Shown: in pieces, positions 47,906 through 54,242 of the stretch
Layout: the number at the start of each line of letters is the position of its first letter
Position numbering within the stretch: position 1 is the first letter of the stretch
Source of the DNA: Planctomycetota bacterium
GTDB lineage: Bacteria; Planctomycetota; Phycisphaerae; Phycisphaerales; SM1A02
Length of the DNA stretch: 54,242 nt
Direction of reading: 5' to 3'
NCBI GenBank assembly: GCA_022563315.1
Contig: JADFNO010000004.1
Location: forward strand, 1-54,242
Program-made: the position numbers and the translations under genes
Notes under the pieces: generated by a model
Told to the model about the DNA's origin: nothing
The model's input: the letters and a program-made list of their open reading frames with translations, nothing else
Databases searched by the model: none

Positions 47906-49102
47906 TCAGGCCTTGGTTGCGCACGCGTGTTCGCCGATGTAGGCGACGATCGTATCGGTCACGTGAGCAAGCTGTTGGTCCGTCAACTCCGGATAAATGG
48001 GCAGCGCGAGTGTTTCTCGGGCCGCCGACTCAGACTCCCCCAGGTCGCCTTGGGCGTAGCCGAGGTAGGCGAAACACTCCTGCATGTGAAGCGGCACCGG
48101 ATAGTAGATCTCCGTGCCAATGCGCTGATCCTGCAAGTGCTGGCGCAATTCGTCGCGCATGGGGCCTGGAACTCGAATGACGTATTGGTTGTAAATATGC
48201 GTGGCCTGGCCCGATGGCGGCTGGGGCGTTCGCAGCGGGAACCCGCCTGCGGTCAGGGGAACCGCTGATGTCGCAGCGCCGGCCGCAGCAAATGCGCCAT
48301 CGTACGCCTCGGCGTTTTCGCGCCGCCCTTCATGCCATGCAGCGATGTGTCGCAGCTTGACGCGCAAGATTGCGGCTTGGAGCGCATCCAATCGCGAATT
48401 CAGGCCGATTATCTTGTGATAGTACTTGGGCTTTGAGCCGTGCAAACGGAGTATGCTGAGCCGCTCGGCGAGGTCGGCGTCGTTGGTCGTGAGAATCCCT
48501 GCATCTCCGTAGGCGCCAATATTCTTAGATGGGAAGAAACTGAAGCAACCAATCACGCCGCGCGAACCGGCAAGCTTACCGTCGCTATCACGACTGCCGA
48601 TCGCTTGCGCCGCATCTTCGACGATCGGCACGCCAAGCTCCTCGCCCAACGCGAGGTACGCGCTCATATCCACCGTTTGCCCATACAGATGCACGGGCAT
48701 GATCGCTTTGAGTCGTTTGCAGCGCGACGCCGCCTGGCGAACCGATCCAAGATCGACGTTGTACGTTTCCGGGTCGATATCAGCGAAGACAGGGACCGCA
48801 CCGAGCCGGGCAATCGAGCCGGCGGTGGCGAAGAACGTATACGTCGGGCAGATGACTTCATCACGCGGGCCGATGTCAAGCGCCATCATGGCGAGCAGCA
48901 CTGCATCCGATCCCGAAGCGCAGCCGATCGCAAAACGAGCGTCGCAGTACGAAGCGATTTCCTCTTCGAGGCTGCTGACCTCCGGCCCCATGATGAACCG
49001 CTGCGTTTCGAGCACGCCTTGGATCGCCTTGTCGATCTGAGCTTTGATCGTGGCATATTGAGCGCGCAGGTCCAACAGCGGGACCGTCACTTCACTGGTC
49101 AT
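47906..49102 (-). CDS. DegT/DnrJ/EryC1-family sugar aminotransferase (WbpE-like)
   Basis: A 398-residue PLP enzyme that transaminates a keto group on a nucleotide sugar. 'VPLLDLRAQYATIKAQID' opens the protein; 'VEDAAQAIGS' (residues 161-170) contacts PLP; the Schiff-base lysine is K193 in 'FFPSKNIGAYGDAG'. 'GLNSRLDALQAAIL' follows as in WbpE and DesI-type enzymes. The ATG at 49102 has AAGGAGG upstream and overlaps the acetyltransferase gene by 11 bases. With the genes on either side it would carry out C3 transamination in a UDP-diacetamido uronate route. Confidence 0.88.
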   Translation of the reverse strand: MTSEVTVPLLDLRAQYATIKAQIDKAIQGVLETQRFIMGPEVSSLEEEIASYCDARFAIGCASGSDAVLLAMMALDIGPRDEVICPTYTFFATAGSIARLGAVPVFADIDPETYNVDLGSVRQAASRCKRLKAIMPVHLYGQTVDMSAYLALGEELGVPIVEDAAQAIGSRDSDGKLAGSRGVIGCFSFFPSKNIGAYGDAGILTTNDADLAERLSILRLHGSKPKYYHKIIGLNSRLDALQAAILRVKLRHIAAWHEGRRENAEAYDGAFAAAGAATSAVPLTAGGFPLRTPQPPSGQATHIYNQYVIRVPGPMRDELRQHLQDQRIGTEIYYPVPLHMQECFAYLGYAQGDLGESESAARETLALPIYPELTDQQLAHVTDTIVAYIGEHACATKA

Positions 49103-49712
49103 CGTCCTGCACCTCCTTGAGCGGACTGATAGTCTCATCGCGGTGCGCATATTCGTTGCCGCACGAACTGCAAACGATGCGCTCATCTTGGGTAGACGGC
49201 AGGCGGTCCCCACATCGACACACCCACCCAACTCGTTTCGCCGGAACACCGACGACAAGAGCATAGTCCGTCACGTCCTTGGCGACGACCGCACCAGCGC
49301 CGACAAAGGCAAAACGCCCGATTTGCACGGGGCAGACGAGCGTGCAGTTCGCGCCCAGGCTCGCGCCGCGCCGCACCAACGTCCGCTGATACTTTCCCCG
49401 TCGCACGATCTCGCTGCGCGGATTGATGATATTGGTAAAGACCATCGACGGACCGCAGAACACGTCGTCCTCGAGAACGACGCCGGTGTAGATCGACACG
49501 TTGTTCTGGACTTTGACATTGTCGCCGAGCACGACGCGCGGTGAGACGACCACGTTCTGCCCGATGTTGCAGTTCTTCCCCAACGTGGCATCAGCCATGA
49601 TGTGGGAGAAGTGCCAAATCTTCGTGCCCGCGCCGATCTCACATGGCTCATCGACGTAAGCCGAGTCGTGGACCTGTACGTTCGGATGCTTGGCGGAATC
49701 AAACCGAGACAT
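49092..49712 (-). CDS. Hexapeptide N-acetyltransferase (WbpD/WlbB-like)
   Basis: A 206-residue left-handed beta-helix acyltransferase. 'IGAGTKIWHFSHIMADATLG' is nearly diagnostic of WbpD, with the active-site His region, followed by 'CNIGQNVVVSPRVVLGD'. 'VFTNIINPRSEI' and 'GAGAVVAKDVTDYALVVGVP' complete the helix. A C-terminal zinc ribbon 'CRCGDRL...CSSCGNEY' is present, as in many WbpD homologues. It would N-acetylate C3 of a UDP-3-amino sugar uronate. It overlaps the oxidoreductase gene by 14 bases, so the operon order is oxidoreductase, acetyltransferase, aminotransferase. Confidence 0.88.
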   Translation of the reverse strand: MSRFDSAKHPNVQVHDSAYVDEPCEIGAGTKIWHFSHIMADATLGKNCNIGQNVVVSPRVVLGDNVKVQNNVSIYTGVVLEDDVFCGPSMVFTNIINPRSEIVRRGKYQRTLVRRGASLGANCTLVCPVQIGRFAFVGAGAVVAKDVTDYALVVGVPAKRVGWVCRCGDRLPSTQDERIVCSSCGNEYAHRDETISPLKEVQDDDQ

Positions 49713-50772
49713 GCGGCTGAGACACCGTAGTGACGGGCGTGGTGATCGGCTCGGTTTCACGATGTGCCGCGACGGCCTGCGACGCCAAAGTCAGCGTCAC
49801 CGGCTGGCCGTTTGTCATCAACGAGCGCTGCGCAGCATGAAGAATCTGCAAGACGCGCAAGCCGTTCTCACCATCCGTCCTCGGGCCCTGCCGTGTCTGG
49901 ATGCAGTGAAGGAAGTGCTTCACCTCTTGTTTGAGCGGCTCATCGTCGGGGTATTCGACCTCGACGCCCTCGCCCCGCACCGGTACGGGCTGGCCTTGTT
50001 CCCAATCCACACGCTGATCGTACAGCACCAGTTTCTTGGCCACGTCATCGAAGCTGGCCATCTTCTTTGAACCGATCACGACCAGCCGCTGCTCTTTGAA
50101 CGGATGCAGCCATGACACAAAGATATGCGATCGAACGCCGTTGTCGAACAGCAACTGGGTCACGGTCACGTCGGCGATGTTCGCCTGCACATACGACCCG
50201 CCGGTGGCCACGACCTGGAACGGCATCGCCCCGACGAGCCGGAGGATCACGGAAATATCGTGCGGTGCGAACGACCACAGCGCGTTTTCCTCCGTCCGAA
50301 TTTTGCCCAGATTCAACCGGTTGGAAGTCACGTAGCGGATCTTGCCCAGCTCGTTGGCCTCAATGAGTTGCTGGAGTTTGACGATCGCGGGGTGGTATTC
50401 CAGAAGGTGCCCGACCATGAGGATTCGGCCGGCGGCATCGGCGCGGGTGACGAGGTCCCGTGCCTCATCCACATCAATGGTGAGCGGCTTCTCGACAAAA
50501 ACGTCCTTGCCTGCGTCGATCGCTTTGAGCGCGAGGGCGTAGTGCGTCTCGGCCGGCGTCGCGATCATGACACCAATGACCGCGGAGTCCGCAAGGACCG
50601 GCTCGATGGAGTCGTAGACGTTCACATCCGGTGCGATTTGGGCGGCTTTGGTTCGCCCGGTCGGGGTTGGGTCAACTACAGCTCGCAGGCTGCCGAGCGC
50701 ATTGGCGGTGCGGACGATATTTGCCCCCCAGGCCCCGCATCCAAGCACCGCGATTTGCGCATCTGATGCCAC
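49699..50772 (-). CDS. Gfo/Idh/MocA-family oxidoreductase (WbpB/WlbA-like)
   Basis: A 357-residue NAD(P)-dependent sugar oxidoreductase. 'IAVLGCGAWGANIVRTANAL' is the Rossmann motif and 'VFVEKPL' (EKP) the family catalytic motif; 'IRYVTSNRLNLGKI' and 'HDISVILRLVGAMP' match the WbpB group. It would oxidise C3 of a UDP-HexNAc uronate before transamination. The start is a GTG at 50772, chosen because GGAG lies seven bases upstream; a TTG at 50796 lacks one. It heads the leftward glycan operon and is divergent from a methyltransferase. Confidence 0.87.
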   Translation of the reverse strand: MASDAQIAVLGCGAWGANIVRTANALGSLRAVVDPTPTGRTKAAQIAPDVNVYDSIEPVLADSAVIGVMIATPAETHYALALKAIDAGKDVFVEKPLTIDVDEARDLVTRADAAGRILMVGHLLEYHPAIVKLQQLIEANELGKIRYVTSNRLNLGKIRTEENALWSFAPHDISVILRLVGAMPFQVVATGGSYVQANIADVTVTQLLFDNGVRSHIFVSWLHPFKEQRLVVIGSKKMASFDDVAKKLVLYDQRVDWEQGQPVPVRGEGVEVEYPDDEPLKQEVKHFLHCIQTRQGPRTDGENGLRVLQILHAAQRSLMTNGQPVTLTLASQAVAAHRETEPITTPVTTVSQPHVSV

Positions 50773-50932
50773 GCGATCGCTCCGTTCAATCGTCAAAAGA
50801 AGGCTTCAACGCCCCAAAAGGGCGTCTACGGCCGGACGATCCAGCCCTGTTCGCACGTTGGCCCAGACGCTAGCAGTCGCCGACCGGCCGGTCAACTATC
50901 TGCCCATCACAATGCCGATCGCCGAAGCACAC

Positions 50933-50938
50933 TATTAT
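50933..50938 (+). promoter_or_regulatory. Candidate -10 element for the rightward methyltransferase/SGNH operon
   Basis: TATTAT, 56 bases before the ATG at 50995, in the 222-base divergent region with the oxidoreductase gene. -35 not clear. Confidence 0.35.
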
Positions 50939-50994
50939 GTATCCAATCCAGATTCGTTCACCAACGAGGTCCTCGGTCCATCGCCCCGCCCGCC

Positions 50995-51702
50995 ATGACC
51001 AACGAGATTTACCAATCCGCTCAGGAAGCCCGCCAGGCCACCGATGCCTTCTACGCCGATCACGGCTTCGAGTACACGCCCGACCAAGTTCAGCAGTGGC
51101 TGAAAATCTATCTGCCGCAATTGCCTAAATCCGGGTGCGTGCTCGATCTGTGTTGCGGCGACGGCATTTGGGCCGCCGGCCTCAAAACGCTCAGTCCTGA
51201 CTTGAGTCTTTACGGGATCGATATTTCCGCCGGGGCGATCGACAAAGCGAAAGAATTGGCGCCGCAAGATGCAGCGCAATTCGTCGTCGGCGATGCGGAG
51301 GACTCACTGCCGTGGCCGGACGGAACCTTCGATCTGATCTTCGCGCGTGGGGCGGGGCTGTACAACCAACACTCCATGGACCGACCCGCCGCCATCGCCG
51401 TCATCGAAATGTGGCACCGGGCATTGAGACCTTCGGGGCGCTTCGTCTCGATCTTCTACTCGAACCCTGAGCTGTTCGGCAGCTACACGAACCCCTTGAA
51501 AGTGCGTTTGCCGTATAACCGCGCGCCGCGCCTGACTGACGCTGTCGATTTCACCGGCGGGAAGTACCACCACGATATCACCAGCTTTTTGTTGCCGTTT
51601 CGTAAAGCTAGTAATGTAAAGCTCGGCGAATACCGTTTCGTTCGAAACACACATATTCTCGACACGCGTTTGGTATCAGCCTCGAACGACCAAGAACTGT
51701 AA
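50995..51702 (+). CDS. Class I SAM-dependent methyltransferase
   Basis: A 235-residue methyltransferase. SAM motif I is 'VLDLCCGDGIWA' (residues 49-60), motif II 'LYGIDISAGAI', and motif IV 'FDLIFARGAGLYNQ', with 'MWHRALRPSGRFVSIFYS' as the post-I strand region. The rest lacks a known substrate domain. The following gene begins one base after its stop, so they are co-transcribed. Given the neighbouring SGNH hydrolase and glycan genes, O-methylation of a sugar or lipid-linked glycan is a plausible role, inferred only from context. Confidence 0.82.
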   Translation: MTNEIYQSAQEARQATDAFYADHGFEYTPDQVQQWLKIYLPQLPKSGCVLDLCCGDGIWAAGLKTLSPDLSLYGIDISAGAIDKAKELAPQDAAQFVVGDAEDSLPWPDGTFDLIFARGAGLYNQHSMDRPAAIAVIEMWHRALRPSGRFVSIFYSNPELFGSYTNPLKVRLPYNRAPRLTDAVDFTGGKYHHDITSFLLPFRKASNVKLGEYRFVRNTHILDTRLVSASNDQEL

Positions 51703-51703
51703 G

Positions 51704-53167
51704 ATGATCGTCTACGAGAACCCCAATCATCAATTTGACGCTTCGGGTTATAACGAAACGTATACCGCTGATCGACAGCACTTCACACATCGCCAGACGT
51801 TTGAAGCGTTGGACGCGCTTTTCGCAGAGCACATTCGCCTCGACAGTCCGTTTTGGTGTTTGGACTTGGGCTGTGGACAAGGTCAGGTGGCGGCGAAAGT
51901 ACGTGATATCGTTGCCCAGCGCGCCCCGGAGATGCTCGCTGACTCACGAATCTACGGTCTGGACCTCAGTCCTGTCGCCATCCGCCAATGTGATGTGTCG
52001 TACCCTGATCTGCTGTGGATCAACGACACCCTGCAGGATTTTCTCACGCGCCAGGACACGCGCTGCGACCTTTTCGGCCGCTTCGATCTGGTTATCAACA
52101 AAGGCGGTTTGACCTTCGTCGATTCCGAGGATGAGTACGACCAGTTGCTGACCGGCATACACGCGCTGCTGCGCGACGGCGGGCGATACTTGTACATCCA
52201 GAACAAGAACTTCTACGCCAAGTGGAGTAACCAGACCTGCCGGGGCTGGAGTCGCGATGTCTTTGACATCGCCGGCGAACGGATCAGTGCGCCGAGGATC
52301 ATCGAGCACAGCGGCTACTTCATCCACGTCTACACCAGACAGCCCGAATCCGCAGGCGGCGCCTATCGGCCGGCGGCGGATGAACCACTGATGATCGAGT
52401 TCACGCTGAATACGGGGCAGGGCGAGGACTGGTTCGTCGGCGGGGATGAGATCATTGCCGGGCGAACGAAGTTCCTGTGCGGACCGCCGGATCGGTCCCG
52501 TTCGTTCATGTTTCAGGTTCCGCCCAAGGGTAGTCCCCAGACTCGCGCGCGACATGCTGAACTGGTTGCGGCAACGTCGGCGGCGCGCCGCGCGGGCGAG
52601 CCGGTGTTGGTCGTTCCAACACATCGCATCCTGCGCCCCGACGGCGGGCGCGGCGTCCTGACGCCGAAGCTGTACGACGAAATTTCCGGACAGGGCGTCA
52701 GCCCATTGCACTATCCGGCGGATTGCCTGACCACGCGCGAGTATTGCAACGTGGTCAACGAGTGGATCGCCGCGCGCCCGGATGCCATTCTGCTCGGTCT
52801 GGGGCTCGAGGATTATCGCCGTGACGCCGAAACCGCAACCCAGTTGATCGATCTCGATGAGTTCACCGTGCGCGTTGACTGGCTGACGTGGAAGCTTCAG
52901 CGCGAAACGCACGCGCGCCTCATCTGGCTGTGGCTCGAATTGGACCGGGACATCACCTCCTCCGACGGGCGGCGCGTGTACCGGCATGAGGATGCCCGCG
53001 CATTTCAGCAGGCGGTCGAGCCCCTCCTCCGCATGCGCGGGGTCCAGGTTGAGCAGATTGCCCACGGCAGTCTGATCTCCGGAGACCACCTCGATCTTCC
53101 TCGAACCGTCCAGCGCATTGGCGGGATGATCTGCAACGCGCTGAAGCAGGAGAGCGTCGCGCGATGA
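51704..53167 (+). CDS. Methyltransferase fused to a degenerate SGNH-like domain
   Basis: A 487-residue two-domain protein. Residues 1-215 are a class I methyltransferase: motif I 'CLDLGCGQGQVA' at 52-63, motif II 'IYGLDLSPVAIRQC', motif IV 'FDLVINKGG'. Residues 295-487 can be laid alongside the SGNH hydrolase encoded next: 'VLVVPTHRIL' (301-310) sits where the nucleophile block should be but has no GDS; 'ILLGLGLEDYR' (362-372) matches block III; 'SGDHLDLPRTVQRIGG' (459-474) matches block V with the catalytic Asp replaced by Ser. So the second domain probably binds rather than hydrolyses. It overlaps the SGNH gene by ATGA. Function unknown. Confidence 0.78.
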   Translation: MIVYENPNHQFDASGYNETYTADRQHFTHRQTFEALDALFAEHIRLDSPFWCLDLGCGQGQVAAKVRDIVAQRAPEMLADSRIYGLDLSPVAIRQCDVSYPDLLWINDTLQDFLTRQDTRCDLFGRFDLVINKGGLTFVDSEDEYDQLLTGIHALLRDGGRYLYIQNKNFYAKWSNQTCRGWSRDVFDIAGERISAPRIIEHSGYFIHVYTRQPESAGGAYRPAADEPLMIEFTLNTGQGEDWFVGGDEIIAGRTKFLCGPPDRSRSFMFQVPPKGSPQTRARHAELVAATSAARRAGEPVLVVPTHRILRPDGGRGVLTPKLYDEISGQGVSPLHYPADCLTTREYCNVVNEWIAARPDAILLGLGLEDYRRDAETATQLIDLDEFTVRVDWLTWKLQRETHARLIWLWLELDRDITSSDGRRVYRHEDARAFQQAVEPLLRMRGVQVEQIAHGSLISGDHLDLPRTVQRIGGMICNALKQESVAR

Positions 53168-53967
53168 GCTATATCGCGGCTGAGTCAGCGACCATTCGCC
53201 GAAAGGACGGCTCGACAGTTCAGTTGACTGGGCCGCACGCCCAGCAGCTTTATCTACACCGCAACACACAGGATCTGTCGGTCAAATGGCTGCGACTGCT
53301 TGGCGGCCGGAATGAGTTTGAACGATCTCGCCAGCAGCAGATTGTGGATCGCCTTGCGGATGCCGAGCGTTCCGGCCGGAAGCGCGTGCTCCTGATCGGT
53401 GATTCGATCCGTATGAGGCTCCGCGACACGACGGGGTATGGGTTGCACACCTACAAATACCTTCTGGATCACGTTAATCTCACCCACATTCCCCACAATA
53501 CAGGCGGCACGACGCCAGTTCTGCAGTACCTCAATGACTGGCTTTCATGTCGGCCTGAGATCGTTCACATCAACGCGGGGCTCCACGACCTGGCGACTGC
53601 AGCGCCCGACACGCAGCCGCATCGGTGTTACAACACGCCCGAGACGTATGCGTCGAACCTGCGCCGGATTGTGAAGTTGCTCAGGAACGCCGGCGTGCCG
53701 CACGTGATCTGGGGGCTCAGCACGCCCGTGCACGACCAGTGGCACACGACCAGCTGGCTACACCGCCTCAACAAAGACGTCACCCTGTATAACCAGATCG
53801 CCACGCAGGTCATGGCTGAGCTGGACGTCCCGATCAACGACCTGTTCCAGCCGATGCTTGATGCCGGCCTGGAGACGTGTCTCATGCGAGACGGGGTGCA
53901 TCTGACACATACCGGCAGCACCCTGCTGGGTAGAATTGTCGCGGACCGGATTCTAACGGTGTGCTGA
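53164..53967 (+). CDS. SGNH/GDSL-family hydrolase or acyltransferase
   Basis: A 267-residue protein. Block I is 'VLLIGDSIRMRL' (GDS at 79-81, with the nucleophile Ser), block III 'INAGLHDL' (about 136-143; the usual Asn of the oxyanion hole is replaced), and block V 'RDGVHLTHTG' (D243, H246). There is no signal peptide, so it appears cytoplasmic. Members deacetylate or transfer acyl groups on carbohydrates. Its start overlaps the fused methyltransferase by four bases, which ties it to the same job, probably modification of a sugar or glycan. Confidence 0.82.
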   Translation: MSYIAAESATIRRKDGSTVQLTGPHAQQLYLHRNTQDLSVKWLRLLGGRNEFERSRQQQIVDRLADAERSGRKRVLLIGDSIRMRLRDTTGYGLHTYKYLLDHVNLTHIPHNTGGTTPVLQYLNDWLSCRPEIVHINAGLHDLATAAPDTQPHRCYNTPETYASNLRRIVKLLRNAGVPHVIWGLSTPVHDQWHTTSWLHRLNKDVTLYNQIATQVMAELDVPINDLFQPMLDAGLETCLMRDGVHLTHTGSTLLGRIVADRILTVC

Positions 53968-53991
53968 TTCGTTTTGGAACAGCTCGTAGCT

Positions 53992-54056
53992 CGTAGCAGG
54001 CTTTGAGCCTGCCGTTACTTTAGGAACTTACACCCCCAGGCCAAAGGCCTGCTACC
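53992..54056 (+). repeat. REPIN-like pair with GTAG heads
   Basis: Two inverted hairpin units. The left is GTAG then CAGGCTTTGAGCCTGCC; the right, read on the other strand, is GTAG then CAGGCCTTTGGCCTGGG. Each folds on itself and the two can also pair with each other. It lies in the 100-base gap before the last gene. Confidence 0.7.
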
Positions 54057-54067
54057 AACTCACCGCC

Positions 54068-54242
54068 ATGTACTCGTACAACCCCGATCGACGCGGACTC
54101 AGTGAAGTCAAGCTTCTGAAGCTCGAGCCGTGGCGGTTGTATCCCAAGGGTGATGCGCTCAACGTCGAGTTTTTGAAGCAGCATCGCCCCGACAAGCCGC
54201 GCCTGACCCAAGACACGCCCATCGCTTCGATTGGAAGTTGTT
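54068..54242 (+). CDS. Probable GSCFA-family protein, N-terminal part only
   Basis: Runs off the right edge; about 58 residues are visible, beginning MYSYNPDRRGLSEVKLLKLE and ending '...PIASIGSC'. A Gly-Ser-Cys after a hydrophobic strand is how GSCFA-domain proteins (SGNH-related, often in glycan clusters) present their nucleophile motif, but the final Phe-Ala is just outside the window. The ATG at 54068 has no clear Shine-Dalgarno. It follows the SGNH hydrolase gene by 100 bases containing a REPIN-like pair. Confidence 0.5.
   Translation, partial: MYSYNPDRRGLSEVKLLKLEPWRLYPKGDALNVEFLKQHRPDKPRLTQDTPIASIGSC

Noticed and set aside
51944-53269. Long open frame of 441 codons on the minus strand
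   Set aside because: It is antisense to the methyltransferase fusion, has no recognisable domain, and is expected from the GC-rich third-position bias of the real gene.
1-54242. tRNA, rRNA or prophage genes
   Set aside because: No cloverleaf-like segment, rRNA core sequence, integrase or phage structural gene was recognised on reading both strands; a tRNA scan would be needed to exclude them fully.

Overview
This 54 kb window looks like chromosomal DNA of a GC-rich member of the Planctomycetota, most likely class Phycisphaerae or a close relative. This is inferred from lineage-typical marks: 'YDLRG' zinc ribbons (9549-10022, 43666-44400), a secreted seven-repeat protein ending in two copies of a 'DVGVKDLLILLGVWG' motif (25078-26667), a paired Na/phosphate transporter and PhoU-like protein, and a mix of Shine-Dalgarno starts inside operons with start codons that sit 6-10 bases after a -10-like hexamer. 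I see no rRNA, tRNA, CRISPR array or prophage.

Layout. 1-9050: phosphate transport, then housekeeping genes (TrmH-family methylase, galactokinase, LOG-family hydrolase, folC, leuS). 9175-11972: four small proteins with DUF2007-like, zinc-ribbon and DUF2314-like domains. 12004-16182: a leftward operon tpiA-secG-yicC-phosphotransferase-PDZ protein. 16196-16980: a REP-associated tyrosine transposase (RAYT) framed by REP-like hairpins, sitting between the tpiA and alaS promoters. 16999-24935: alaS, a Tat-exported sugar isomerase-like protein, an MDR oxidoreductase, a YbdK-type ligase and clpS. 25078-33851: envelope and regulatory genes (FG-GAP protein, PilZ protein, tmk, NeuD-like acyltransferase, FKBP lipoprotein, DUF481 protein, metallo-hydrolase, methyltransferase).

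35438-45274 is a leftward block for branched-chain amino acid or 2-oxoacid breakdown: two enoyl-CoA hydratase paralogues, an acyl-CoA dehydrogenase, a leucine-type dehydrogenase, and E1-alpha, E1-beta and E2 of a 2-oxoacid dehydrogenase. A small GxxExxY cassette with inverted terminal repeats has landed between E1-beta and E2.

33866-35242 and 45291-54242 form a surface-glycan region. A nucleotide-sugar 6-dehydrogenase, an oxidoreductase, a DegT aminotransferase and a hexapeptide N-acetyltransferase together match the Wbp-type route to a UDP-2,3-diacetamido uronic acid. Two glycosyltransferases accompany them. A divergent operon carries two methyltransferases, one fused to what looks like an inactive SGNH domain, an apparently active SGNH hydrolase, and the start of a probable GSCFA-family protein; it may decorate the glycan.

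The most notable non-coding features are the repeated -10-to-start arrangement, several families of REP-like hairpins (one showing compensatory stem changes), a GTAG-headed REPIN-like pair near the right end, and a perfect 26-bp inverted repeat at 42746-42829.
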